Shown here one piece after another: positions 55,244 through 64,000 of a stretch of 64,000 nucleotides of DNA (the first letter of the stretch is position 1; each line of letters starts with the position of its first letter). The DNA lies in contig NZ_LMPS01000005.1 in assembly GCF_001424405.1 (NCBI RefSeq), forward strand, positions 588,780-652,779. The letters are read 5' to 3'. The notes under the pieces were generated by a model that saw only the letters and a program-made list of their open reading frames with translations, was not told the DNA's origin and ran no database searches. The DNA comes from Dyadobacter sp. Leaf189. GTDB taxonomy: Bacteria > Bacteroidota > Bacteroidia > Cytophagales > Spirosomataceae. A program made the position numbers and the translations under genes.

Positions 55244-55936
55244 CTATTGATCTGATAATAAATATTGCTTTGTCAAAACTTCCATTCCCGTTGAAGCCTT
55301 TTCCTGAATGAAAAACATGTTCGGTTTCAGTCGGATATCCGGCTGGGCAGGATCAATGATGTAAATGGGCTGACCAGGCCGCACGTAATGTACCAGGCCA
55401 GCGGCTGGGTACACAGCCAGCGAAGTCCCGATTACCAGGAAAATGTCCGCAGTCTCGGTCACATCGATTGCTTTCTCCATCATCGGTACCTCTTCGCCAA
55501 ACCATACAATATGCGGACGAAGCTGACTTCCGAGTTCGCATAAATCGCCGGTCTTCAATTCCCAGGAATCCATCTGGTAAACCAGCTCAGGATTTTTGGT
55601 ACTGCGCGATTTGAACAACTCTCCATGTAAATGGATCACATTCGAGGAGCCCGCCACCTCATGTAGGTTATCTACATTCTGGGTGATAATGCTGACGTCG
55701 AAATGCTTTTCAAGCTCAACCAATGCATAATGCGCCGCATTCGGCTTCACTTCGTACGCCTGCTTTCTGCGCTGGTTATAAAAATCCAGCACCAGTTCCT
55801 GGTTTCTTGACCAGGCTTCGGGCGTGGCTACATCTTCAATCCGATAGTTGTCCCACAAGCCGCCATTGTCGCGGAAGGTACTGATACCGCTTTCTGCACT
55901 GATTCCCGCTCCGGAGAGTACTACTAGCTTTTTCAT
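55244..55936 (-). CDS. NAD-dependent protein deacylase (sirtuin, CobB-like) lacking the zinc cysteines
   Basis: A protein of 230 residues from the ATG at 55936 (MKKLVVLSGAGISAESGIST). GAGISAESGISTFRDNGGLW and ITQNVDNLHEVAGSSNVIHL, with the catalytic His in HLHGELF, show an intact NAD site. GTSLAVYPAAGLVHYV is the last NAD block. A Tyr-x-x-Arg (FYNQRRKQ) as in CobB and SIRT5 hints at acidic acyl groups such as succinyl-lysine. The region that normally holds four zinc cysteines has only one Cys (KSRSTKNPELVYQMDS to GDLCELGSQLRPH), so zinc is probably not bound. It sits between topA and folD. Confidence 0.9.
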   Translation of the reverse strand: MKKLVVLSGAGISAESGISTFRDNGGLWDNYRIEDVATPEAWSRNQELVLDFYNQRRKQAYEVKPNAAHYALVELEKHFDVSIITQNVDNLHEVAGSSNVIHLHGELFKSRSTKNPELVYQMDSWELKTGDLCELGSQLRPHIVWFGEEVPMMEKAIDVTETADIFLVIGTSLAVYPAAGLVHYVRPGQPIYIIDPAQPDIRLKPNMFFIQEKASTGMEVLTKQYLLSDQ

Positions 55937-56011
55937 TCTTTTGGCGGTTTTAATGTGTGTTTTGTTTTGCCACGAATGCACGAATGGACACGAATGTCAG
56001 CTGAAATGCTT

Positions 56012-58441
56012 TTATGAAGCCTTTTTGGTTGCCTTTTTTGCCGCGGGCTTTTTCTCAGCTGTCGCTTTTTTGGCGGCTGGCTTCTTTTCTGCGGCTGGCT
56101 TTTTCTCTGCTGCTGCTTTCGGTGCTGCCTTTTTGAATCCTCGCCCGGCGGGTTTGTCAGGCGTTTCAGCGGCCAGCTTCACGATCTCTTCGTAGGTCAA
56201 TGCAGCCGGATCTGTTCCTTTCGGGATTTTTACATTCTTTTTGCCAAATGCAATATATGGTCCGTACTTCCCATTCAGTACTTTGCAATCCGGGTCTTCT
56301 GAAAACTCCTTGATGGTGCGGCTGCTATCCTGCAAGCGTTTCTGGATGATGATTTCAACCAGCCTGTCTTCCGTCACTGCCATTGGATCGTCGGTTTTCA
56401 GCAGCGAGTAGTATCTACCATCGTGCTTCACGTATGGGCCGAACTTTCCGATGTTCACGATCAGTTCTTTGTCCTCATATAATCCCACTGTGCGCGGCAG
56501 TTTGAACAGTTCAAAAGCTTCATCCAGCGTAATTGTTTCCATCAACTGGCCCTTTTGCAGACTGGCAAACTTCGGCTTTTCTTCATCTTCCACATCGCCT
56601 ATCTGTACATAAGGCCCGTATTTACCAATGCGAACGGATACCTTTTTACCGGTGGCCGGATCTTCACCCAGATCGCGGGAGGTCAGGCTTTTATCAATCG
56701 CCTCTTCACGTGCCTCAGCTACTTTTTTCTGAAATGGCGTGTAAAAGTTCTTGATCATCTGACGCCACGCGAGCTGTCCTTCGGCAATATGGTCGAAGTC
56801 CTTTTCGACGCTCGCAGTGAAAGAATAATCGATAATATCCTGGAAGTGGCTTACCAGGAAGTCATTTACGACCATTCCGGTGCTGGTTGGAAAAAGCTTG
56901 GCTTTTTCAGAACCGTATATTTCTTTATTTACCTTGCTTTTGATCTGGTTAGCGGCAAGTGTAAACTCCTTAAACTCTCTTTCTGTACCCGGCCTGTCTT
57001 CCTTCACAATGTACTCTCTTTTCAGGATAGTCGAGATCGTAGGTGCGTAGGTGGACGGGCGACCGATGCCCATTTCTTCCAGCTTCTTAACAAGGCTTGC
57101 TTCGGTATATCTCGGCGGGTTGCGCGTAAAACGCTCCGTTGCCTTCATATCTGCCAGGTTCAGCTTTTGCCCGATGTTCAATGGAGGCAGCATTCCTTTT
57201 TGTTCCTCGTCACCTTCCTCGTCGCTGGATTCCATATATACTTTCAGGAAACCTTCGAATTTAATCACCTCACCCTGCGCCACCAGCTCTTCCGACGTAC
57301 TTGAAATACCGATCGTAGCCGTAGTACGTTCAAGTTGCGCGTCCGACATCTGGGATGCGATTGCCCGCTTCCAGATCAGCTCGTAAAGGCGCTGCTCGTT
57401 GCGGTCGCTGCTCCCCGACAAGGTTGAAAAATCAGTTGGGCGAATAGCTTCGTGCGCTTCCTGCGCCGATTCTGATTTGGTCTTGAAAATCCTCTTATTA
57501 TAGTACTCCGGTCCGTATTCCTTTGTGATCTGCTGACGCGCTTTTTCCAAAGCTTCTTCCGATAAGTTGGTAGAGTCGGTACGCATGTAGGAGATCTTAC
57601 CAGCTTCATACAGCCGCTGTGCAACTGTCATCGTCTGTGCAACTGAAAAGCTGAGCTTTCTTGAAGCTTCCTGTTGTAATGTAGAAGTAGTAAATGGGGG
57701 AGCCGGTGTTTTTTTAGCTGGTTTTACTTCAAGGTTTTTGATCGAAAATTCTGCGCCAATGCATCTTTCGAGAAATTTGACGGCGTCTTCTTCGGTAGAA
57801 AAGCTTTTGGGAAGTTCTGCATTGAGCACCTTGCCGTTTCCGAGGTCAAAGTGGGCAGTTATCTTGTAGCTGTTCTTTGTTCTGAATGCATCTATTTCAC
57901 GCTCTCTTTCAACAATGATCCGCACTGCAACAGACTGCACACGTCCCGCCGAAAGGTTCGATTTCCCAATTCTGATTTTTTTCCAAAGTACCGGTGAAAG
58001 CTCGTATCCTACAAGCCTGTCGAGTATCCTTCGTGCCTGTTGCGCATCAACAAGGTCAGCGTCAATGACACGCGGTTTTGCGATGGCATTCTGCAATGCA
58101 GTTTTGGTAATCTCCCTGAACACGATACGTTTAGTGTCATCAGGCAGGCCAAGTGCTTCTTTTAAATGCCATGAAATTGCTTCTCCTTCGCGGTCATCAT
58201 CCGTTGCCAGCCACACTTCTGCGTCTTTGGCCAGCTTTTTCAGCTCGGAAATGACTTTGACTTTGTCCGACGAAATCTCGTAAGATGGTTGAAATTCATG
58301 CTCAACATCCACGCCCATATCATGTTCGGGAAGGTCGCGGACGTGTCCGAAACTGGACTTGACCGTGAAATCCTGCCCTAAATAACTTTCAATGGTTTTG
58401 GCCTTCGCCGGTGACTCTACGATCACCAGATTTTTCGACAT
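56012..58441 (-). CDS. topA: DNA topoisomerase I (type IA)
   Basis: A protein of 809 residues from the ATG at 58441 (MSKNLVIVESPAKAKTIESY); the extra 21 codons upstream are not like TopA. The Toprim domain shows EVWLATDDDREGEAISWHLK. The catalytic Tyr is in KISYMRTDSTNLSEEALEKA. RPSTYAPTISTILKREYIVK is also conserved. The C-terminus lacks Cys4 zinc fingers and instead has repeats such as VSVRIGKYGPYVQIGD, IVNIGKFGPYVKHDGR and KVLNGKYGPYIAFGKK, then a Lys/Ala/Pro-rich tail (KKPAAEKKPAAKKATAEKKP) that should bind DNA. It relaxes negative supercoils. The 75-base gap to the sirtuin gene has no strong terminator. Confidence 0.97.
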   Translation of the reverse strand: MSKNLVIVESPAKAKTIESYLGQDFTVKSSFGHVRDLPEHDMGVDVEHEFQPSYEISSDKVKVISELKKLAKDAEVWLATDDDREGEAISWHLKEALGLPDDTKRIVFREITKTALQNAIAKPRVIDADLVDAQQARRILDRLVGYELSPVLWKKIRIGKSNLSAGRVQSVAVRIIVEREREIDAFRTKNSYKITAHFDLGNGKVLNAELPKSFSTEEDAVKFLERCIGAEFSIKNLEVKPAKKTPAPPFTTSTLQQEASRKLSFSVAQTMTVAQRLYEAGKISYMRTDSTNLSEEALEKARQQITKEYGPEYYNKRIFKTKSESAQEAHEAIRPTDFSTLSGSSDRNEQRLYELIWKRAIASQMSDAQLERTTATIGISSTSEELVAQGEVIKFEGFLKVYMESSDEEGDEEQKGMLPPLNIGQKLNLADMKATERFTRNPPRYTEASLVKKLEEMGIGRPSTYAPTISTILKREYIVKEDRPGTEREFKEFTLAANQIKSKVNKEIYGSEKAKLFPTSTGMVVNDFLVSHFQDIIDYSFTASVEKDFDHIAEGQLAWRQMIKNFYTPFQKKVAEAREEAIDKSLTSRDLGEDPATGKKVSVRIGKYGPYVQIGDVEDEEKPKFASLQKGQLMETITLDEAFELFKLPRTVGLYEDKELIVNIGKFGPYVKHDGRYYSLLKTDDPMAVTEDRLVEIIIQKRLQDSSRTIKEFSEDPDCKVLNGKYGPYIAFGKKNVKIPKGTDPAALTYEEIVKLAAETPDKPAGRGFKKAAPKAAAEKKPAAEKKPAAKKATAEKKPAAKKATKKAS

Positions 58442-58680
58442 AGTTTTGGATTTAAGGAATCTGGTAGCACTTTGAACGTCCAAATATAGGGTACAATCAA
58501 ACAAAAAATCAAAGTTGCAGGAAAAGGAGGGGCAAAATATAGGGGTAGGAGTGAAGCAATCCTGTCAGATGTTTTAAATAACGAATGAATTAAAGAGACG
58601 GTGAGAACAAAAAGAAATGGAGCCGGGTTATCAATATGTACCAGTAGTATATAATAATGCTAAATAGCAGCGAAAATCGC

Positions 58681-58711
58681 TTGACGCCCCTGCGTATATT
58701 GGGTAAATTCG
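58681..58711 (+). promoter_or_regulatory. Probable promoter of the aconitase pair; surrounding 58442-58770 is non-coding
   Basis: TTG (58681-58683), 20 bases, then TAAATTCG (58704-58711) fits the Bacteroidota consensus with one mismatch. It lies 59 bases before the acnB start. The remaining 58442-58680 is the divergent leader region toward topA; no gene or RNA was recognised in it. Confidence 0.6.
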
Positions 58712-58770
58712 TACTTTCGCCCGTTTTATTAAGCATCATATACTGCCTTTAACATTGAAAAGATTTCATC

Positions 58771-61542
58771 ATGAATATCTATCAGGATTACATTAAAGAG
58801 ATTGAAGAAAGAAAAACCCTGGGGCTTCATCCGAAGCCGATTGATGGCGCAGAATTGCTGGGAGAGATCATCGCCCAGATCAAAGATTCAGAAAATGAGC
58901 ACCGCGCTGATTCACTTAACTTTTTTATTTACAACACATTACCGGGTACCACGAGTGCAGCTGGCGTAAAAGCCAGGTTCTTGAAAGAGATCATTCTCGG
59001 AGAATCCATGGTTGCGGAGATATCACCTGTATTTGCATTTGAGCTGCTGTCGCACATGAAAGGCGGGCCGTCTATCGGTGTGTTGCTCGACCTTGCATTG
59101 GGTGAAGACCTGTTTATTGCAAAACAAGCTGCCGAGGTACTGAAAACGCAGGTTTACCTGTACGATGCGGACACAGACCGTTTGAAAGATGCTTTCAAAA
59201 GCGGTAGTGAGATTGCAAGAGAAATCCTGGAAAGCTACGCGAAAGCCGAGTTTTTTACCAAACTTCCCGAAGTACCGGAAGAAATCAAGATCGTAACGTT
59301 TATTGCGGGCGAGGGCGACATTTCAACGGATTTGCTTTCTCCGGGAAACCAGGCGCATTCACGTTCTGACCGTGAGCTGCATGGCCAATGCATGATCACA
59401 CCACAAGCTCAGCGTGAGATCAAAGCATTGCAGGCAGAGCACCCGGACAAGAGCGTGATGCTGATCGCCGAAAAAGGTACCATGGGCGTTGGTTCATCCA
59501 GGATGTCGGGTGTGAACAACGTGGCGCTTTGGACCGGCAAGCAGGCCAGCCCGTATGTTCCGTTTGTCAATATTGCTCCGATCGTGGGCGGTACCAATGG
59601 TATCTCTCCGATATTCCTGACTACGGTTGACGTGACAGGAGGTATTGGTATTGACCTGAAAAACTGGGTGAAGAAAGTGGACGAGAATGGCAATGTGGTT
59701 CGCAACGAGAACAATGACCCTATTCTGGAAGAAGTCTACTCGGTAGCTACCGGCACTGTTCTGACCATTAATACAAAAACAAAGAAACTTTATAATGGTG
59801 ATCAGGAGCTGATTGATATTTCAAAAGCACTTACGCCTCAGAAAAAGGAATTTATCCGCGCCGGAGGATCTTACGCCATTGTATTTGGTAAAAAGATCCA
59901 GACCGTAGCGGCTAAGATATTGGGAATTGAACCTACGCCGGTATTCGCTCCTTCAAAGGAAATTTCGAATGAAGGACAAGGTTTGACTGCCGTTGAAAAG
60001 ATATTCAACAGAAATGCGGTGGGTACTACTCCGGGTAAAGTGCTGCACGCCGGTTCTGATGTTCGTGTGGAAGTAAATATCGTGGGATCGCAGGATACTA
60101 CGGGATTGATGACGGCACAGGAGCTTGAATCAATGGCGGCGACAACGATATCTCCGATTGTAGATGGAGCCTACCAGTCCGGCTGCCACACCGCATCGGT
60201 ATGGGATAAGAAAGCGCAGGCGAATATTCCTAAGCTGATGAAGTTTATGAATGACTTCGGCCTGATTACTGCCCGCGACCCGAAAGGTGAATACCACTCG
60301 ATGACCGACGTAATCCATAAGGTACTGAACGACATTACCGTGGACGAATGGGCGATCATCATCGGTGGTGATTCTCATACAAGGATGTCGAAAGGTGTTG
60401 CATTTGGAGCTGATTCGGGAACTGTGGCGATTGCGCTGGCTACCGGCGAAGTTTCCATGCCGATCCCTGAATCAGTGAAAGTGACATTCAAGGGAGAAAT
60501 GAAGGAGCACATGGACTTCCGCGACGTGGTTCATGCCACACAGGCGCAAATGCTTCAGAAGTTTGGCGGCGAGAACGTATTCCAGGGCCGGATTATCGAA
60601 GTGCACCTTGGCACATTACCAGCTGACCAGGCATTTACGTTTACAGACTGGACTGCAGAGATGAAAGCGAAAGCCTCTATCTGTATCTCGGAAGACGATA
60701 CTTTGATCGAATCACTGGAAATAGCGAAAAACAGGATCCAGATTATGATCGACAAGGGAATGGAGAACCACAAGCAGGTTTTACAGGGATTGATCAACAA
60801 AGCGGATAAACGCATTGCGGAGATCAAGTCAGGTGAGAAGCCGGCACTGGTGCCCGACGCGAATGCGAAATATTACGCGGAAGTGGAAATCGACCTTGAC
60901 GCGATTATTGAACCGATGATTGCAGATCCGGATGTGAATAATAAGGATGTATCGAAAAGATATACCCACGATACAATCCGCCCGATTTCTTTCTACGGAG
61001 ATGACAAAAAGGTTGACCTTGGATTTGTCGGTTCCTGCATGGTGCATAAGGGTGATTTGAAGATTGTTTCTCAAATGCTCAGAAACCTGGAAGAGCAGCA
61101 AGGCAAAGTTGAGTTTAATGCACCACTCGTGGTAGCAGCGCCTACTTATAATATTATCGAAGAATTGAAAAAAGAAGGGGACTGGGATGTATTGCAGAAA
61201 TACTCCGGGTTCGAATTCGACGACAATGCACCGAAAGTTGCGGCGCGTACAGAGTATGAAAATATGATGTACCTGGAACGTCCGGGCTGTAACCTTTGCA
61301 TGGGTAACCAGGAAAAGGCGGCGAAAGGCGATACGGTACTGGCGACGTCAACGCGTCTGTTCCAGGGAAGGGTTGTTGAGGATTCAGAACGTAAGAAAGG
61401 AGAGTCACTGCTTGCTTCCACGCCGGTGGTTGTGCTATCTGCAATCCTGGGCCGCATTCCGAATGTGGATGAATATAAGGCAGCAGTTGTGGGTATTGAC
61501 CTCACCAAATTTGCGCCTCCGGTGAAGCAGTTGAGCAGATAA
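58771..61542 (+). CDS. acnB: Aconitate hydratase B (AcnB type)
   Basis: A 923-residue protein with AcnB architecture: an N-terminal HEAT-like domain (about 1-160), then a swivel domain, then the three catalytic domains. [20 protein letters not shown] and [20 protein letters not shown] are AcnB blocks. The 4Fe-4S ligands are the Cys of [14 protein letters not shown] and the pair in [34 protein letters not shown] is also conserved. It isomerises citrate and isocitrate and in many bacteria also hydrates 2-methyl-cis-aconitate. It is usually about 860 residues; the extra length lies mainly near residues 300-370. A second aconitase follows after 55 bases. Confidence 0.96.
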   Translation: MNIYQDYIKEIEERKTLGLHPKPIDGAELLGEIIAQIKDSENEHRADSLNFFIYNTLPGTTSAAGVKARFLKEIILGESMVAEISPVFAFELLSHMKGGPSIGVLLDLALGEDLFIAKQAAEVLKTQVYLYDADTDRLKDAFKSGSEIAREILESYAKAEFFTKLPEVPEEIKIVTFIAGEGDISTDLLSPGNQAHSRSDRELHGQCMITPQAQREIKALQAEHPDKSVMLIAEKGTMGVGSSRMSGVNNVALWTGKQASPYVPFVNIAPIVGGTNGISPIFLTTVDVTGGIGIDLKNWVKKVDENGNVVRNENNDPILEEVYSVATGTVLTINTKTKKLYNGDQELIDISKALTPQKKEFIRAGGSYAIVFGKKIQTVAAKILGIEPTPVFAPSKEISNEGQGLTAVEKIFNRNAVGTTPGKVLHAGSDVRVEVNIVGSQDTTGLMTAQELESMAATTISPIVDGAYQSGCHTASVWDKKAQANIPKLMKFMNDFGLITARDPKGEYHSMTDVIHKVLNDITVDEWAIIIGGDSHTRMSKGVAFGADSGTVAIALATGEVSMPIPESVKVTFKGEMKEHMDFRDVVHATQAQMLQKFGGENVFQGRIIEVHLGTLPADQAFTFTDWTAEMKAKASICISEDDTLIESLEIAKNRIQIMIDKGMENHKQVLQGLINKADKRIAEIKSGEKPALVPDANAKYYAEVEIDLDAIIEPMIADPDVNNKDVSKRYTHDTIRPISFYGDDKKVDLGFVGSCMVHKGDLKIVSQMLRNLEEQQGKVEFNAPLVVAAPTYNIIEELKKEGDWDVLQKYSGFEFDDNAPKVAARTEYENMMYLERPGCNLCMGNQEKAAKGDTVLATSTRLFQGRVVEDSERKKGESLLASTPVVVLSAILGRIPNVDEYKAAVVGIDLTKFAPPVKQLSR

Positions 61543-61597
61543 CATTTGTGGTACAATTGTTGAGAACTGTGAATGTATAAGCAATAATATAAGAGAT

Positions 61598-63865
61598 ATG
61601 GCATTTGACTTGGATATGATTAAGGGCGTTTACGCCCGCATGGAAGAAAGAGTAGAAGCTGCCCGTAAAGTTGTAGGGCGGCCTTTGACTTTGGCAGAGA
61701 AGATTTTGTACTCTCATTTGTGGGAGGGAACGCCTTCTCAGAGCTACGAGCGAGGGAAGTCTTATGTGGACTTTGCTCCCGATCGCGTAGCAATGCAGGA
61801 CGCAACTGCCCAAATGGCCCTTTTACAATTTATGCAGGCCGGAAGGCCACAGGTAGCAGTTCCCTCTACTGTACACTGCGATCACCTGATCCAGGCGGAA
61901 GTAGGCGCTACACAGGATTTGAAGAATGCGGTTGACAAGAACAAGGAAGTTTACGATTTCCTGTCCTCTGTTTCCAATAAATACGGATTAGGTTTCTGGC
62001 GCGCTGGTGCGGGTATTATCCACCAGGTGGTACTTGAAAACTATGCATTTCCGGGTGGTATGATGATCGGTACGGATTCTCACACACCTAATGCAGGTGG
62101 ATTGGGAATGATCGCGATTGGCGTCGGTGGTGCCGATGCTTCGGATGTAATGTCCGGACTTGCCTGGGAATTGAAAATGCCGCGCCTGATCGGTGTGAAG
62201 CTGACCGGAAAACTGAGCGGCTGGACAGCTGCGAAAGACGTGATCCTCTGGGTTGCGGGTCAGCTGACTGTAAAAGGCGGTACCGGATACGTTGTAGAAT
62301 ATTTCGGAGATGGTGCAGAAAGCATTTCAGCTACAGGAAAAGCAACGATCTGTAATATGGGAGCCGAGATTGGCGCTACCACTTCGATTTTCGCTTACGA
62401 CAGAAGAAGTGCCGCGTACCTTCGTGCTACCGAAAGAGCTGATGTTGCTGACGCTGCCGATGCAGTTCAACAGCATTTGCGTTCTGATGATGATGTTTAT
62501 GCAAATCCAGCCAACTATTATGATCAGCTGATCGAGCTTGATCTGTCTACGCTGGAACCGCATATCAATGGACCATTTACGCCGGATCTGGCCTGGCCTC
62601 TTTCTAAGTTCGCGACTGCGGTAAAGGAAAATGGCTGGCCTGAGGTACTCTCCGTTGGACTTATCGGATCGTGCACCAATTCTTCCTATGAAGATGTAAG
62701 CCGCGCGGCTTCGCTTGCACAGCAGGCTGTTGACAAAAAGCTCAAAGTAAGTTCCGAATATACAATCACGCCGGGTTCAGAGCTGGTTCGCTATACAGTG
62801 GACCGCGATGGTTACCTGGATACATTTGCGCAGATCGGCGGTGTGGTTCTTGCAAACGCTTGCGGGCCTTGTATCGGTCAATGGGCGCGCCACGGTGCTG
62901 AGAAAGGGGAGAAAAATTCCATTATCACGTCATTTAACAGGAACTTCTCAAAACGTGCCGATGGTAACCCCAATACGCACTCTTTCGTAGCTTCACCTGA
63001 AATTGTAACTGCTATGGCGATCGCAGGTCGCCTTACTTTTGATCCCCGCACCGATAAACTGGTGAATACAAACGGAGAAGAAGTGATGCTGGACGAACCA
63101 AGCGGACTGGAACTGCCGATCAAAGGTTATGCGGTGGAGGATGCAGGCTACCAGGCACCGGCAGAGGACCCGAGCCAGGTACAAGTGCTGGTAAGTCCGA
63201 CCTCAGACCGTTTGCAATTGCTTGCTCCATTCCCTGAATGGGAAGGAACAGATCTGAAAGGATTGAAGCTGTTGATCAAAGCAAAAGGTAAATGTACAAC
63301 TGACCATATTTCAATGGCAGGTCCGTGGTTGAAATACCGTGGCCATCTTGACAATATCTCCAATAACATGCTGATTGGCGCGGTTAACTACTTCAATGAG
63401 AAAACCAATGAAGTAAAAAACCAGCTAAGTAACCAGTATAGCGAAGTACCCGCAGTTCAGCGCGACTATAAAGCGCACGGAATCGGTACGATCGTTGTTG
63501 GTGATGAGAACTATGGTGAAGGTTCGTCCCGCGAGCACGCAGCAATGGAGCCTCGTTTCCTGGGAGTTCGTGCAATTTTGACAAAATCATTTGCCCGTAT
63601 CCACGAAACAAACCTGAAAAAACAAGGTATGCTTGCATTGACTTTCGCGAACAATGCCGATTACGACAAGATCCAGGAGGACGATACCATTGATATCACA
63701 GGACTGGAAACGTTCACCGAAGGCCAGCCACTAACAATCGTGCTGCATCATAATGATGGTACCACCGACGAATTCCCGGTGAACCACACTTACAATGAGC
63801 AACAGATCGAATGGTTTAAAGCAGGCTCAGCTCTGAATATCATTCGCAAGTCAGTGGGAGCATAA
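61598..63865 (+). CDS. Aconitate hydratase, mitochondrial-type (second aconitase)
   Basis: A 755-residue protein resembling mitochondrial aconitase more than E. coli AcnA or Acn[41 protein letters not shown] and [20 protein letters not shown] (first Cys ligand of the cluster) are visible. [18 protein letters not shown] holds the other two Cys. The C-terminal swivel contains [39 protein letters not shown] and [19 protein letters not shown] segments. It carries out the same reaction as its neighbour in the citric acid cycle. The two are encoded 55 bases apart and so probably cotranscribed. Why two are kept together is unclear. Confidence 0.96.
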   Translation: MAFDLDMIKGVYARMEERVEAARKVVGRPLTLAEKILYSHLWEGTPSQSYERGKSYVDFAPDRVAMQDATAQMALLQFMQAGRPQVAVPSTVHCDHLIQAEVGATQDLKNAVDKNKEVYDFLSSVSNKYGLGFWRAGAGIIHQVVLENYAFPGGMMIGTDSHTPNAGGLGMIAIGVGGADASDVMSGLAWELKMPRLIGVKLTGKLSGWTAAKDVILWVAGQLTVKGGTGYVVEYFGDGAESISATGKATICNMGAEIGATTSIFAYDRRSAAYLRATERADVADAADAVQQHLRSDDDVYANPANYYDQLIELDLSTLEPHINGPFTPDLAWPLSKFATAVKENGWPEVLSVGLIGSCTNSSYEDVSRAASLAQQAVDKKLKVSSEYTITPGSELVRYTVDRDGYLDTFAQIGGVVLANACGPCIGQWARHGAEKGEKNSIITSFNRNFSKRADGNPNTHSFVASPEIVTAMAIAGRLTFDPRTDKLVNTNGEEVMLDEPSGLELPIKGYAVEDAGYQAPAEDPSQVQVLVSPTSDRLQLLAPFPEWEGTDLKGLKLLIKAKGKCTTDHISMAGPWLKYRGHLDNISNNMLIGAVNYFNEKTNEVKNQLSNQYSEVPAVQRDYKAHGIGTIVVGDENYGEGSSREHAAMEPRFLGVRAILTKSFARIHETNLKKQGMLALTFANNADYDKIQEDDTIDITGLETFTEGQPLTIVLHHNDGTTDEFPVNHTYNEQQIEWFKAGSALNIIRKSVGA

Positions 63866-63902
63866 AAAGAAGTTCCAAAAGTAAAAAAGTCGCGCAGATA
63901 TC

Positions 63903-64000
63903 TGCACTGCCCCCAAAAAGTTAGACACTTCTTGGGGGCATTTTTATGGGTAAAAACAGAAAACATAGTGTAGAGTTCAGGCTGATGGTTGTGAAAGCTT
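63903..64000 (+). mobile_element. Left end of an IS3-family insertion sequence (truncated by window edge)
   Basis: TGCACTGCCCCCAAAAAGTT begins a terminal repeat typical of the IS150-like branch of IS3 elements, which start with a TG and CCCCAAAAAGTT. It contains a stem TGCCCCCAA/TTGGGGGCA followed by five T (63908-63945), which may also work as a terminator for the aconitase transcript. The transposase reading frame starts at 63946. Target duplications cannot be judged from one end. Confidence 0.8.
63946..64000 (+). CDS. IS3-family transposase OrfA, N-terminal fragment (truncated by window edge)
   Basis: The visible 18 residues read MGKNRKHSVEFRLMVVKA. A start with K-R/H-S/Y-x-E-F-K/R-L-x-V-V-K is typical of the helix-turn-helix OrfA of IS3 elements. 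The element lies 37 bases after the aconitase stop codon. The rest of the gene and OrfB are outside the window. Confidence 0.8.
   Translation, partial: MGKNRKHSVEFRLMVVKA

Noticed and set aside
56555..57304. A 249-codon frame on the plus strand inside topA
   Set aside because: Antisense shadow of a conserved gene.
58442..58504. N-terminal extension of TopA
   Set aside because: TopA homologues start at MSKNLVIVESPAKAK; the extra 21 codons probably are 5' leader.

Overview
The window looks like chromosomal DNA of a Bacteroidota member of the Cytophagales, most like Dyadobacter or Spirosoma (about 50% GC). The reasons are Bacteroidota-type promoters (TTG, about 20 bases, TAnnTTTG), a family GT3 glycogen synthase, peptidase C10 lipoproteins, a TonB-dependent receptor, Y_Y_Y/propeller sensor kinases and menaquinone genes. 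The genus is an inference from protein style, not from a marker gene. No tRNA, rRNA or CRISPR array was seen.

Layout. (1) 1-6755, plus strand: a compact catabolic-looking cluster (ThDP enzyme, GMC oxidoreductase, three NTF2/SnoaL-like proteins, DJ-1/PfpI, VOC protein, enlarged AGE-family protein). (2) 6873-25426, plus strand: an 18.5 kb signalling block. It holds two STAS antagonists, an RsbW-like kinase, an nSTAND/WD40 membrane ATPase, a TonB receptor with an extra helical domain, a GNAT protein, a transporter-HEAT fusion, a giant propeller sensor whose phospho-accepting histidine is replaced by Asp, a small soluble kinase with an intact histidine, and a REC-PP2C phosphatase. A glycogen debranching enzyme (glgX) sits directly behind the first STAS gene. 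(3) 25439-31665: GT3 glycogen synthase, a membrane acyltransferase-like protein, a Tat-exported sugar isomerase-like protein, pgi and a VanZ-like protein. (4) 31760-37556, minus strand: an accessory island of two C10 cysteine protease lipoproteins with small lipoproteins, a fossil protease fragment and a duplicated terminator, next to an SDR and a small unknown gene. (5) 37744-58441, mostly minus strand: dnaK, a Tat-exported phospholipase C, thrS-infC-rpmI-rplT, a TPR lipoprotein, a methyltransferase, an EVE protein, menB, divergent menE, an unusual XRE regulator, folD, a sirtuin and topA. (6) 58771-63865: two different aconitases in tandem. An IS3-family element begins at the right edge.

The most promising candidate for an undescribed system is region 2. 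It contains the parts of a partner switch (sensor, phosphatase, antagonists, kinase) but no sigma factor; an nSTAND ATPase lies two bases after the RsbW-like gene, where a target gene might be expected. The pair of sensors, one without His and one with it, suggests phosphorylation between two proteins. The second candidate is the protease/lipoprotein island, which carries clear traces of duplication and decay.
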